Positions 47,071 to 56,480 of a stretch of DNA of 64,000 nt are shown here, piece after piece. The notes beneath the pieces were generated by a model that worked only from the letters and a program-made list of their open reading frames with translations, was not told where the DNA came from and ran no database searches. How positions within the stretch are numbered: the first letter of the stretch is position 1; each line of letters begins with the position of its first letter. Source of the DNA: Bradyrhizobium sediminis (GTDB lineage Bacteria; Pseudomonadota; Alphaproteobacteria; Rhizobiales; Xanthobacteraceae); assembly GCF_018736085.1 (NCBI RefSeq), contig NZ_CP076134.1, positions 4,412,501 through 4,476,500 on the forward strand, given 5' to 3'. Both the position numbers and the translations under genes were made by a program.

Positions 47071-47153
47071 CGTCATTGCGAGGAGCGAAGCGACGAAGCA
47101 ATCCAGACCTTCTTCGCCGACAGATGGATTGCTTCGCTGCGCTCGCAATGACG
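47071..47153. repeat. Dispersed palindromic repeat (CGTCATTGCGAG type), copy 2
   Basis: CGTCATTGCGAGGAGCGAAG at the left and GCTGCGCTCGCAATGACG at the right are inverted repeats, with AAGCAATCCA/TGGATTGCTT pairing inside. It fills the gap between the tetR stop and the flavin reductase start. Confidence 0.9.
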
Positions 47154-47163
47154 CTCTGACTAC

Positions 47164-47772
47164 TTATTTCGCCTTGCCGCGCGGCGCAAGGCCGGCGAGG
47201 ATGAAGTCGATCATCTGGTCGAGCGTCGGGCTCGGCTTGTCGACGCATTGGGCGATCATCTGCGGATGGAAGAATCGCATCATCGCCATGCAGGTGCAGG
47301 TCGCTGCCACCGGCACGTCGGCGACCTCGAATTCGCCCGAGGCCACGCCCTGGCCGATGACGGAACCGATGATCTCGCCGATCAACTGGATATGCGCGTT
47401 GCAGACGTCCCAGTTCTCCTCCATCGCGATCTCGACCATCTCGTGCAGCTTGGCGTCACCGACATAGCGCTCGCTGTTCATGTGGTGAATGGTCGACAGC
47501 AACTCGCGCAGGCGGCCGGCCGCCGGACCGGGCCGCGCCGCGATCGCCTGCGCCGCGTCCTCCACCTCGCCCATCAGGCCGCGCGCCACCGCCTGATGGA
47601 TCGCCTTCTTCGAATCGAAGAAGCGATAGACGTTGGCCGGGCTCATCCGCAGCACCTTGGCGATGTCGGCCACGGTGGTCTTTTGATAGCCGATCTCGCG
47701 GAACAGACGCTCCGCCACCACGAGAATCCGTTCCCGCGTGTCAGGTTCGATATGTTCAGAAACCAGCGTCAT
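47164..47772 (-). CDS. TetR-family regulator linked to RND efflux
   Basis: A 202-residue repressor. The helix-turn-helix spans about 12-58 (RILVVAERLFREIGYQKTTVADIAKVLRMSPANVYRFFDSKKAI), followed by a ligand-binding helical domain. The ATG at 47772 is preferred to the TTG at 47793. It lies 28 bp after the RND permease stop on the same strand, so it is the last gene of the efflux operon it probably controls; the likely operator is near 52240-52270. Confidence 0.88.
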   Translation of the reverse strand: MTLVSEHIEPDTRERILVVAERLFREIGYQKTTVADIAKVLRMSPANVYRFFDSKKAIHQAVARGLMGEVEDAAQAIAARPGPAAGRLRELLSTIHHMNSERYVGDAKLHEMVEIAMEENWDVCNAHIQLIGEIIGSVIGQGVASGEFEVADVPVAATCTCMAMMRFFHPQMIAQCVDKPSPTLDQMIDFILAGLAPRGKAK

Positions 47773-47800
47773 GTCAGGACTCGATAACCTCAATGTTCAA

Positions 47801-50800
47801 TTATTCGGCCGCCTCGGCAAGCGGAAATGCGAGCTGCTTCTGGCTCTCTTGCTGCGGCGCAAGATCGACCTCGCCCGCGCCGCGTTCCTCGAGGCTCTTC
47901 CTGAACCAGAGCGCGTAGAGGCCCGGCAGGTACAGCAAGGTCAGGAAGGTTGCAACGAACAGGCCGCCCATGATGGTGATCGCCATCGGTCCCCAGAACG
48001 CCGAGCGCGACAGCGGGATCATCGCCAGGATGGCAGCGAGCGCCGTCAGCACCACCGGACGGGCGCGCCGGACGGTAGCCTCGACGATGGCCTCCTTCCG
48101 GCTCAGGCCGGCGGCGACGTCGGTTTCGATCTGGTCGACCAGGATCACCGCATTGCGCATGATCATGCCGGCCAGTGCGATCAGCCCGAGCAGCGCCACG
48201 AAGCCGAACGGCTGGTTGGCGACGTTGAGACCGAGCGACGCGCCGATGATGCCGAGCGGCGCGGTCAGGAACACCAGGATCAACCGCGAGAAGTTCTGCA
48301 GCTGGATCATCAACAGCGTCAGCATGACGAGGACCATCAGCGGAAACAGCACGAAGATCGAGGCATTGCCCTTGGCGGATTCCTCGAACGCGCCGCCCGC
48401 CTCGATCCGGTAGGCCGGCGACAGGCCGTCGCGGATTTCCTGCAGCTTGGGCCAGATCTGGTTAGTGACGTCGGGCGCCTGCACGCCGTCGACGACGTCG
48501 CCGCGCACCGTGATCGCCATGTCGCGGTTGCGCCGCCAGATGATCGGCTCTTCATGAGCGTATTCGATCTTGGCAATTTGCGTCAGCGGCACGGCGATGC
48601 CGTTGCGCGAGGTCACGGTGAGATCGCCGACACGGCCGAGATCGAGCCGCTCGCCCGGCACCGCACGCGCCACCACGCCGACCTTCTCGATTCCGTCGCG
48701 GATGGTGGTGACCTGCGCACCGGAGATCAGCATGGCCAGCGCCTGCGACACGTCCTGCGGGGTCAGGCCGAGCGCGCGGGCGCGGTCCTGATCGACCACC
48801 AGCTTGAGGTAAGGCGACTGCTCGTTCCAGTCGAGCTGCGGATCCCTGACATTGTCGTTCTGCCTGACCACGTCGCGCACCCTGTAGGCGATGTCGCGCA
48901 CGGTATTGGCGTCGGGACCGATGACGCGGAACTGAACGGGGAAGCCGACCGGCGGGCCGAAATTGAAGCGATCGACCCGGACGCGGGCTTCGGTCAGCGC
49001 GCCGTCGCCGACCGCCTTCTCCAGCCGGGCCTTGATGCGCTCGCGCGCGTCGACGTCCTTGGCCACGATCACGATCTCGGCGAAGGCCTCGTTCGGCAGT
49101 TGCGGGTTGAGGCCGAGCCAGAAGCGCGGCGAACCCTGGCCGACATAGGCGGTGTAGGTCGAGATGTCCTTGTCGTCCTTCAGGAGCGCTTCGGCCTGCT
49201 TGACGGACTTTTCGGTGACGTTGAATGCGGTGCCCTCGGGCAGCCGCAGCTGCAGGAACAGCTCGGGCCGCTCCGACAGCGGGAAGAACTGCTGCTGGAC
49301 GTGACCGAAGCCGACGATGGACAGCGCGAATACGCCGACCGTCGCCAGCACCACCTTGATGCGGTGGTCGACGCACCACTGGATCATGCTGCGCAGGATC
49401 CGGTAGATGCGGGTCTCGTAGACCGCATGCGGATCGTGGTTGTGGTGAAGCGTGATGTTGGGCAGCAGCTTGACGCCGATATAGGGCGTGAAGATCACCG
49501 CGACGAACCAGGACGCGACCAACGCGATCGCCACGATCCAGAAGATGCCGCCGGCATATTCGCCGACCGCGGAATTGGCAAAGCCGATCGGCAGAAAGCC
49601 GGCGGCGGTGACCAGCGTTCCCGTCAGCATCGGAAACGCGGTGGATTCCCAGGCAAAGGACGCCGCGCGGACGCGGTCCCAGCCCTGCTCCATCTTCACC
49701 ACCATCATTTCGACCGCGATGATGGCGTCGTCGACCAATAGCCCGAGCGCGATGATCAATGCGCCGAGCGTGATGCGGTGCAGGTCGAGCGACATCGCGT
49801 TCATGACGATGAAGACGATCGCCAGCACCAGCGGCACCGACAGCGCCACCACGATACCGGTGCGCCAGCCCAGCGCCACGAAGGAAACGAACAGCACGAT
49901 CGCGAGCGCCTCGATGAAGGAGCGCACGAACTCGCCGACGGCGTGCTCGACCACCTTGGGCTGATCGGCGATCTGCTCGACATTGATGCCCTGCGGCACC
50001 GCCTTCATGAATTCCGCGGTCGCGTTGGCGACTTCCTTGCCGAGTTCGAGGATGTTGGCGCCCTTGGCCGTGACCACGCCGATGCCGAGCGCGGGCTGGC
50101 CTTGCTGGCGCGCAATGAAGGTCGGCGGATCGACGAAACCGTGGGTGACGGTGGCGACATCGCCCAAACGAAATACCCGGCCGTTGCTCTCGACCGGCGT
50201 CTCGGCGACGGCCTTGGCGCCGTCGAGCGCGCCGGTAACGCGCAGCGGCACCCGCTGCGAGGAGGTTTCCACCGTGCCGGCGGGTGTGACGTTGTTCTGC
50301 TTGGCGAGCGAATCGAACAGCGCCTGCGGCGTGATCCCGAGCGTCGCCAGCTTGGCGTGCGAGAACTCGACGAAGATGCGCTCGTCCTGGGCGCCGTAGA
50401 GATTGACTTTCGTCACCCCGGGGACTTTCAGCAGCCGCTGGCGCATGCCTTCGGCGGCCTTCTTCAACTGCGCATAGTCGGCGCCCTCGCCGGTCATCAT
50501 GTAGAGAATGGAATCGACGTCGCTGAACTCGTCGTTGACGGTCGGCCCGAGCAGGCCGGCGGGCAGCTGGCCCTGCACGTCGACGAGCTTCTTGCGCAAC
50601 AGGTAAAACAGGTAGGGCACGTCCTTCGGCGGGGTCGAATCCTTGAAGGTGACCTGCATCGCGGTGAAGGACGGCTTCGAATAGGTCTGCACCTTCTCGA
50701 AATAGGGCAGTTCCTGCAGCTTCTTCTCGATGGGATCGGCGACCTGGGTCTGCATTTCCTGGGCGGTCGCGCCCGGCCAGATCGCCGAGACGTTGACGAC

Positions 50801-50938
50801 CTTGACGGTGAAGAACGGATCCTCGGCACGGCCGAGCCGCTGGTAGGAGAAGAAGCCGGCGGCGCCGAGCGCGATCACCAGGAACAGGATCAGCGCGGGG
50901 TGGCTGACCGCCCAGCCCGAGAGATTGAAGTGCTTCAT
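47801..50938 (-). CDS. RND-family efflux permease
   Basis: A 1045-residue inner-membrane proton/drug antiporter with the usual 12-helix, two-fold repeated layout and two large periplasmic loops. The paired aspartates of helix 4 are in LGLLVDDAIIAVEMMVVKMEQG. The first helix follows KHFNLSGWAVSHPALILFLVIALGAAGF. The subfamily is the HAE1-like group often paired with short lipoprotein adaptors. The ATG at 50938 has GGAG 6 nt upstream; the frame begins four codons earlier. No outer membrane channel gene is adjacent. Confidence 0.92.
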   Translation of the reverse strand: MKHFNLSGWAVSHPALILFLVIALGAAGFFSYQRLGRAEDPFFTVKVVNVSAIWPGATAQEMQTQVADPIEKKLQELPYFEKVQTYSKPSFTAMQVTFKDSTPPKDVPYLFYLLRKKLVDVQGQLPAGLLGPTVNDEFSDVDSILYMMTGEGADYAQLKKAAEGMRQRLLKVPGVTKVNLYGAQDERIFVEFSHAKLATLGITPQALFDSLAKQNNVTPAGTVETSSQRVPLRVTGALDGAKAVAETPVESNGRVFRLGDVATVTHGFVDPPTFIARQQGQPALGIGVVTAKGANILELGKEVANATAEFMKAVPQGINVEQIADQPKVVEHAVGEFVRSFIEALAIVLFVSFVALGWRTGIVVALSVPLVLAIVFIVMNAMSLDLHRITLGALIIALGLLVDDAIIAVEMMVVKMEQGWDRVRAASFAWESTAFPMLTGTLVTAAGFLPIGFANSAVGEYAGGIFWIVAIALVASWFVAVIFTPYIGVKLLPNITLHHNHDPHAVYETRIYRILRSMIQWCVDHRIKVVLATVGVFALSIVGFGHVQQQFFPLSERPELFLQLRLPEGTAFNVTEKSVKQAEALLKDDKDISTYTAYVGQGSPRFWLGLNPQLPNEAFAEIVIVAKDVDARERIKARLEKAVGDGALTEARVRVDRFNFGPPVGFPVQFRVIGPDANTVRDIAYRVRDVVRQNDNVRDPQLDWNEQSPYLKLVVDQDRARALGLTPQDVSQALAMLISGAQVTTIRDGIEKVGVVARAVPGERLDLGRVGDLTVTSRNGIAVPLTQIAKIEYAHEEPIIWRRNRDMAITVRGDVVDGVQAPDVTNQIWPKLQEIRDGLSPAYRIEAGGAFEESAKGNASIFVLFPLMVLVMLTLLMIQLQNFSRLILVFLTAPLGIIGASLGLNVANQPFGFVALLGLIALAGMIMRNAVILVDQIETDVAAGLSRKEAIVEATVRRARPVVLTALAAILAMIPLSRSAFWGPMAITIMGGLFVATFLTLLYLPGLYALWFRKSLEERGAGEVDLAPQQESQKQLAFPLAEAAE

Positions 50939-50978
50939 CTCATTCTCCATTCAACGACGCGCAAGACCCTGTTGGATT

Positions 50979-51095
50979 CGTCATTGCGAGCCAACGGGTC
51001 GCGCGAATGCGCGCCCGATGACAGGCTCCGCGAAGCAATACGGAAAACCGAACCGGACCATGGATTGCTTCGTCGCTGCGCTCCTCGCAATGACG
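50979..51095. repeat. Dispersed palindromic repeat (CGTCATTGCGAG type), copy 3, inside the efflux operon
   Basis: CGTCATTGCGAG at the left and CTCCTCGCAATGACG at the right, with a longer centre (GCGCGAATGCGCGCCCGATG) than in copies 1 and 2. It lies between the adaptor stop and the permease start, so it is transcribed and could fold in the mRNA. Confidence 0.9.
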
Positions 51096-51102
51096 GACGA
51101 TT

Positions 51103-52209
51103 TCAGAACGACAGCGACGAGACGACGCGGACCTTCTGGGCCGGGTCGAGTTTTTGCACGCCGAGCACGACGACTTTCGAGCCCTCATCGACGCCGCCCG
51201 AGATGACGACGTTGCCGCTCTCGTAGGATTTCACGGTGACCGGCTTCAGCGACACCTCGCCCTTGTCGTCGACGATGTAGAGCGAGGGATCGCCGCCCTG
51301 GCTGTACAGCGCCGACAGCGGCAGCTTGGCGACACGCTCGGTGGCGGGATCGGCCAGCGTCAGCGTCGCGGTCATGCCGAGCGAGACGGTTTCGCCGGCG
51401 CCGGGCAGCGAGAATTTCGCGAGGTAAGTGCGCGTCGCGGGATCGGCCGTGGGCGCGATCTCGCGCAGCTTCGCGGCATATTTCCTGTTGGGTTCGGACC
51501 ACAGGCTGACGCTGGCCGTGCCTTCCTTGGCGCGGCCGACCAGCGTTTCCGGAATCGCGACCACGGCTTCCTTTTCGGCAAAGCGCGCGACGCGAACCGC
51601 GGTCTGCCCTGCCGCGACGACCTGTCCGGCATCGATCAGGGTCGCGGTGACGACGCCGCGGCTGTCGGCGACCAGCGTCGCGTAGGACAGGCTGTTCCTG
51701 GTGAGTTCGACCGAGCGCTCGGCACGATTGAAGCGCGCGCGCGCCTCGTCGGCGGCGGCCCGCGACTGATCCATTTGCGCATCGGTGGTCCAGCCCTTGG
51801 CGCGCAGATCCTTGGCGCGCTGCTCCGAGGCCGTGGCCTGCGCCAGCACGCCGGTGGCGGCACGGAATTCGGCTTCAGCCTGCTCGGCCTGCAGCTTCAG
51901 ATCGACTTCATCGAGGGTGGCCAGCGGCTGGCCGACATCGACGGTCTGGCCGACCTCGACCAGACGCTTGGCGACCTTGCCGGGGACCCGGAAGCCCATG
52001 TCGGTCTCGATCCGGGGCTTGATGGTGCCGACGAAGCTGCGCTCAGGCGATTCGGCCTCATAACGCACCGCCGCCACCAGCACCGGTCGGCCGGGAGTGG
52101 CTTTTTCGGCAACCTTCTCGTTGCAGCCGGTCAGAGCGATCGCCAGAACCGCCAGCGACATTCCAGCTAAGAACCTGGAATAGCTTGATAAAATGGAACG
52201 GACGACCAT
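51103..52209 (-). CDS. RND efflux periplasmic adaptor lipoprotein
   Basis: A 368-residue membrane-fusion protein. The lipobox LAIALTGC places lipidation at a cysteine near residue 29. Then come the barrel-sandwich/lipoyl half VGTIKPRIETDMGFRVPGKVAKRLVEVGQTVDVGQPLATLD, a helical hairpin (about 95-165), the second lipoyl half, a beta-barrel and the membrane-proximal domain ending in KVRVVSSLSF. It links the permease to an outer membrane channel. The ATG at 52209 has GGAG 6 nt upstream. First gene of the operon. Confidence 0.92.
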   Translation of the reverse strand: MVVRSILSSYSRFLAGMSLAVLAIALTGCNEKVAEKATPGRPVLVAAVRYEAESPERSFVGTIKPRIETDMGFRVPGKVAKRLVEVGQTVDVGQPLATLDEVDLKLQAEQAEAEFRAATGVLAQATASEQRAKDLRAKGWTTDAQMDQSRAAADEARARFNRAERSVELTRNSLSYATLVADSRGVVTATLIDAGQVVAAGQTAVRVARFAEKEAVVAIPETLVGRAKEGTASVSLWSEPNRKYAAKLREIAPTADPATRTYLAKFSLPGAGETVSLGMTATLTLADPATERVAKLPLSALYSQGGDPSLYIVDDKGEVSLKPVTVKSYESGNVVISGGVDEGSKVVVLGVQKLDPAQKVRVVSSLSF

Positions 52210-52239
52210 CAGAATCTCCATCGGCTGGGCCTGTTGAAG

Positions 52240-52268
52240 ACTATCGATTGTTCACTGACGATTGTCAA
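52240..52268 (-). promoter_or_regulatory. Sigma-70 promoter of the RND operon with candidate TetR operator
   Basis: On the minus strand TTGACA (52268-52263) is separated by 17 bp from GATAGT (52245-52240), a good -35/-10 pair. The spacer and -35 contain a direct repeat ACAATCG (two copies, 15 bp apart) and CACTGAC-type repeats on the other strand, likely bound by the operon's TetR protein. The transcript would start about 25 bp before the ATG at 52209. Confidence 0.65.
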
Positions 52269-52474
52269 TATTCGTCACTGATCATGATTTTGTGAAGTGG
52301 CCGGCTGGTTAAGGGGTGGCGAATTGCCCCACCGCGGGCCGGCCGCGCCGCCGCCGCCGGCGATCCGTTACCCGGCCCGCGCCAGCGCGCCGCTGCGCAG
52401 GATCTGCACAACAATCCGCAAATCCTGAACGTCCCGCACATCAGCCCTGCGAACCGGCCGTCCATGGTCGGGTC

Positions 52475-52657
52475 ATGGGGAAAATCATCCTGGTCAGATT
52501 TCGGCGATCGCGACTGCCACGGCGGCTGCTCAACGACGGCTGGTGGCTGGAAACGCCGCCCGCGCGCGCTGCCGTCATCGCGCTTCCGAAGCGCAAGGCT
52601 TCCGAGGCCACCCACAAGGTTCGCCACCTCACCCTCGTCACCAATCCCGGAAAGTGA
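52475..52657 (+). CDS. Small basic hypothetical protein
   Basis: A 60-residue basic protein: MGKIILVRFRRSRLPRRLL..., then NDGWWLETPPARAAVIALPKR. The composition and the proximity (its stop is 4 bp before the DUF4173 ATG) suggest a real gene leading the operon. It has no signal peptide or membrane segment. No ribosome binding site better than GGTCGGGTC is visible. Function unknown; similar short proteins precede DUF4173 genes in related genomes, as far as I recall. Confidence 0.55.
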   Translation: MGKIILVRFRRSRLPRRLLNDGWWLETPPARAAVIALPKRKASEATHKVRHLTLVTNPGK

Positions 52658-52661
52658 AATC

Positions 52662-54167
52662 ATGTCGATTGCGACCGCGCCCGTTCTCGAAATTGCTCCC
52701 GCGCGCCCGCTGCGGCTGCCGTTCGTCGCCGCCGCCTCGTGCATCGCGCTCGCCGACTGGCTGTTCTACGGCTGGCCCATCGGCATCTCGCTGGCGCTGT
52801 TCCTCGTCGTACTCGGCGGTGTCGCGGTGGCCGGCAACGGGGTGCAGGCGGCGCGCGGAATTCAAATCGTGATGACCGCCGTGTTCGTCGCCGGCCTGCT
52901 GCCGCTGATCGAGGGGGTCAACGCGCTGTCCGCGACCCTGGCCGCGCTGGCGACCGCGCTGTTCGTCATCCTGATCACGGCCCGCGAGCCATCGTCCTGG
53001 CAACGAAACCTGTTCGAGGCCGCGACGATCCCCTTCCGCGGCCCGTTTCAATTGGCCGTCGACCTGTTCAGATCACTGCAGTCGATGAATGGACATTTTC
53101 CGCAATGGCTGAGCGCGGCCTCGCTAGTTGGATGGATCATTCCGCTGGCCGCATGCTTCGTCTTCCTCAGCCTGTTCGCGTCGGCGAATCCGCTGATCGA
53201 ATACCGGCTGCACCAGGTCGACTTGCGCGCGATCTTCAGCCTTCTCGATCCCCGGCGGGTGGTGTTCTGGATTCTGACGGTCTGTGCCATCTGGCCGCTG
53301 ATCCTGCGGCGCTTCCGGTGGAACGTCCGGGATCCCGAACCGCGCACCACCGTCGCCACCGAAGCTTCCGATCTGAATCATCTGTTCGGCGTGCAGGCGG
53401 TGACGCGCTCGCTGATCCTGTTCAACGCGCTGTTCGCGCTGCAGAGCGGCCTCGATCTCACCTATCTCTGGGGCGGCGCCAGCCTGCCCGACGGCATGAG
53501 CCACGCCGAGTACGCCCACCGCGGCGCCTATCCGCTGATCGTGACCGCGCTGCTCGCCGCAGGTTTTGTTCTCATCGCGATGCGTCCCGGCGGACCGGCC
53601 GAACATTCCAGGCTGATCCGTCCGCTGGTGCTGGCCTGGATCGGACAAAACATCCTTCTGGTCATCTCGTCGATCTTCCGGCTCGATCTCTACGTCGCCG
53701 CTTACACGCTGACTTATCTGCGGCTCGCCGCCTTCATCTGGATGATATTGGTTGCCGCAGGACTGGCGTGGATCCTGATCCAGATCGTGCTGAAGAAGCC
53801 CAATTCCTGGCTGCTCGCCGTCAACGCGGCAACGCTGGCGCTGGTGCTGTACGGATGCTGCTTCGTCAACGCGCCGCGGCTCGTGGCCTGCTACAATATA
53901 GAACATTCGCGGGACAACGGCGGAACGGGGCTCAATCTCGATTTGCGCTATCTCGCCTCGCTTGGCCCGCAAGCGCTGCCCTGCGTTGAATCCCATGTGA
54001 ACAGGATTCTGGTGCTGTCGTCGATCGCCCAGAACTACCGGCACAGTTACGAGACCCGGATGCGTCCGGTAAATTGGCGGGGTTGGGGCTTACGGACGTG
54101 GCGTCTGGACCGATATTTGGCTAACAATCCCGCCATGGCGCCGAACTTCTCGGACGATAAAGGCTAG
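52662..54167 (+). CDS. DUF4173 multi-pass membrane protein
   Basis: A 501-residue inner-membrane protein with about eleven predicted helices. Landmarks include PLAACFVFLSLFASANPLIE, FNALFALQSGLDLTYLWGGASLPDGMSHAEYAHRGAYPLIVTALLAAGFVLI and SYETRMRPVNWRGWGLRTWRLDRYL, which fit DUF4173. The function of DUF4173 is not known. The ATG at 52662 follows GGAAAGTG. It is followed after 7 bp by a response regulator, so its level or activity is probably tied to the two-component system. Confidence 0.88.
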   Translation: MSIATAPVLEIAPARPLRLPFVAAASCIALADWLFYGWPIGISLALFLVVLGGVAVAGNGVQAARGIQIVMTAVFVAGLLPLIEGVNALSATLAALATALFVILITAREPSSWQRNLFEAATIPFRGPFQLAVDLFRSLQSMNGHFPQWLSAASLVGWIIPLAACFVFLSLFASANPLIEYRLHQVDLRAIFSLLDPRRVVFWILTVCAIWPLILRRFRWNVRDPEPRTTVATEASDLNHLFGVQAVTRSLILFNALFALQSGLDLTYLWGGASLPDGMSHAEYAHRGAYPLIVTALLAAGFVLIAMRPGGPAEHSRLIRPLVLAWIGQNILLVISSIFRLDLYVAAYTLTYLRLAAFIWMILVAAGLAWILIQIVLKKPNSWLLAVNAATLALVLYGCCFVNAPRLVACYNIEHSRDNGGTGLNLDLRYLASLGPQALPCVESHVNRILVLSSIAQNYRHSYETRMRPVNWRGWGLRTWRLDRYLANNPAMAPNFSDDKG

Positions 54168-54174
54168 CGCGACC

Positions 54175-54873
54175 GTGGCTCATTCCATTCTCGTCGTTGA
54201 CGACGACCCCCATATCCGCGACGTCGTGCGCTTCGCGTTCGAGAAGACGGGCATGGCGATTTCCATTGCGCAGGACGGCAAGGAGGCGCTGGCCCGGTTC
54301 GACCGCAATGTCCACGACCTCATCGTTCTCGACATCGGCATGCCTGAGATGGACGGGCTCGAAGTCTGCCGCCAGATCAGGAAGACCTCGGACACGCCGA
54401 TCCTGTTCCTGTCCGCCCGCGACGAGGAGATCGACCGCATCCTCGGCCTCGAAATCGGCGGCGACGACTACGTGACAAAACCGTTCAGTCCGCGCGAACT
54501 GGTGGCGCGGGTGAATGCGATCCTGCGGCGAACCCGGAACATGCCCGCGACGCCGGAATCCAAGGCGCTGAGCCATGGCGGGCTCACGCTCGATCCGGAT
54601 GCGCGCACCGCGAATTTCCGGGATACGCCGGTTGCGCTGACGGCGCTCGAATTCTCGATCCTGCGCACGCTCTTGACGCGGCCCGGATTCGTGTTCACGC
54701 GCGAACTGATCCTCGACGCCGCCTACGCCGGCAATATTCACGTCGCCGACCGCACCATCGACAGCCACATCCGCAACATCCGCGCCAAGTTCGCCAGCGC
54801 CGGCTGCGAGTCCGCGATCGAGACCGTCCATGGCGTCGGCTTCAAGCTGGGGCGCTGCGAGGCGGCGCGTTGA
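54175..54873 (+). CDS. OmpR-family response regulator
   Basis: A 232-residue regulator with a GTG start. The receiver domain (about 3-118) has the acidic pair D10/D11, phospho-acceptor D53 in VLDIGMPEMDG, and K102 in DYVTKPF. The winged-helix domain (about 135-228) includes TALEFSILRTLLTRPGFVFTRELI and ADRTIDSHIRNIRAKF. Phosphorylated by the kinase encoded next; the reading frames overlap by 4 bp. Confidence 0.92.
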   Translation: MAHSILVVDDDPHIRDVVRFAFEKTGMAISIAQDGKEALARFDRNVHDLIVLDIGMPEMDGLEVCRQIRKTSDTPILFLSARDEEIDRILGLEIGGDDYVTKPFSPRELVARVNAILRRTRNMPATPESKALSHGGLTLDPDARTANFRDTPVALTALEFSILRTLLTRPGFVFTRELILDAAYAGNIHVADRTIDSHIRNIRAKFASAGCESAIETVHGVGFKLGRCEAAR

Positions 54874-56480
54874 CCGACGCCCTGGCCAACACCAGCCGCA
54901 AATGGCGGCCCAGCCTCAGCCTCGTCGTCTTCATCGTTCTCTCCAGCGTGCTCGCGCTGCCGCTGTTCAGCCTGTATTTCCTCAAGGTCTACCAGAACCA
55001 GCTGATCCAGCAGGCCGAGGCCGAACTGATCGCGCAAAGCGCCGTGCTCGCGGCGGTGTTCCGCCGCGAGGTGGAGACCGGAATTCCTCCAGGCATTGCA
55101 TTGGGCAAGCCGATCCCGCCGGCCGCGCGAAAGCAATCCGACGAACCGTATCAGCCGATCTGGCCCAAGCTCGAACTCGTCAACGAGAGCGTGCTGCCGC
55201 CGAGGCCGGAGGCGCGCCCGCCGGCAGCGCCGGCCGATCCGGCCTTCGTCACGCTCGGCGCGCGGATGATGCCGGACCTGGTCGCGACCCAGCACGTCAC
55301 GCTTGCCGGATTCCGGCTGCTCGATCCTCATGGCACCGTCATCGCCGGCCGCGAGGAAATCGGGCTGTCGCTGGCGCATCTCGAGGAGGTCAGCGAGGCG
55401 CTGCAGGGTCGCTTCAGCGGCGTGCTGCGCGTGCGTATCTCCAAGCACGACCAGCCCTCGCTCTATTCGATGAGCCGGGGTACCGGGATGCGGGTGTTCA
55501 CCGCGATGCCGGTGATCGCACGCGACCAGGTCGCCGGCGTCATCTATGCCTCGCGGACGCCGAGCAACGTCTTCAAGTACATGTACGAACAGCGCGGCAA
55601 GGTCATTCCCGCGATGCTCTCGATGATCGTGCCGACGCTGCTGATCGGGATCCTGTTTCACCGCACCATCACCGGACCGATGCGCGAACTGGTGGAGCGC
55701 ACCAACCTGATCGGCAAGGGCGACCGCACCGCGCTGCGTCCGCTCCGGCATCACGGCACCAGCGAAATCGCCCGGCTGTCGCAGAGTTTCCTGGACATGG
55801 CGCGGCGGCTGAACACGCGCTCCAGCTTCATTTCGACCTTCGCCACCCATGTCTCGCACGAGCTGAAATCGCCGCTCACATCCATCAAGGGCGCGGCGGA
55901 ACTGCTGCGCGAAGACGTCGACGCGCCCGACATGGACGATGAGGACCGGCGCAAGTTTCTCGACAACATCATTGCCGACGCCGACCGGCTGGGAACGATC
56001 GCCGGCCGCCTGCGCGACTTCGCCCGTGCCGAAAACCCGCTCGTGCTCGGCGCCGCGAAATTGTCGGTCGCGGTCGCCGGCCTGCGTGCGGCCTTTGCCT
56101 CGCTCGACATCGGCACGAACGGCGATCTCGAGACGCCGATGCGGATCTCCGAGGACAACGCCCTGATCATTTTTTCCAACCTTGCCGACAACGCCGTGCG
56201 CCACGGCAGCTCAAAGCTGGAAGTATCCGCCGTACGCCAAGGCAACCGGCTATTGGTCACTGTCGCCGATGACGGCGAAGGTGTCTCGCCCAACAACCGG
56301 GCACAGATCTTCGATAGCTTCTTCACCACAAGGCGCGACAGCGGCGGCACCGGGATGGGCCTCGCCATCGTTCGCGCCATGCTCGACGCCCATGGCGGCG
56401 CCATCCGGCTCATCGACTCCGAAAAGGGCACTGCGTTCGAACTCACCTTCCCGGTGGCTGACGCTGCGCCGTTGTCATGA
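54870..56480 (+). CDS. Sensor histidine kinase (CreC/BaeS-like)
   Basis: A 536-residue membrane kinase with a TTG start overlapping the response regulator stop. Helix 1 about 17-40, a periplasmic sensor region about 42-245, helix 2 about 246-264, HAMP about 265-318, the phospho-accepting histidine H330 in VSHELKSPL, then the ATPase domain with N-box NLADNAVRHG and the G-boxes DDGEGVS and GGTGMGLAIV. The periplasmic part contains a Pro-rich insert (PPRPEARPPAAPADP). The stimulus is unknown. Confidence 0.9.
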   Translation: MTDALANTSRKWRPSLSLVVFIVLSSVLALPLFSLYFLKVYQNQLIQQAEAELIAQSAVLAAVFRREVETGIPPGIALGKPIPPAARKQSDEPYQPIWPKLELVNESVLPPRPEARPPAAPADPAFVTLGARMMPDLVATQHVTLAGFRLLDPHGTVIAGREEIGLSLAHLEEVSEALQGRFSGVLRVRISKHDQPSLYSMSRGTGMRVFTAMPVIARDQVAGVIYASRTPSNVFKYMYEQRGKVIPAMLSMIVPTLLIGILFHRTITGPMRELVERTNLIGKGDRTALRPLRHHGTSEIARLSQSFLDMARRLNTRSSFISTFATHVSHELKSPLTSIKGAAELLREDVDAPDMDDEDRRKFLDNIIADADRLGTIAGRLRDFARAENPLVLGAAKLSVAVAGLRAAFASLDIGTNGDLETPMRISEDNALIIFSNLADNAVRHGSSKLEVSAVRQGNRLLVTVADDGEGVSPNNRAQIFDSFFTTRRDSGGTGMGLAIVRAMLDAHGGAIRLIDSEKGTAFELTFPVADAAPLS

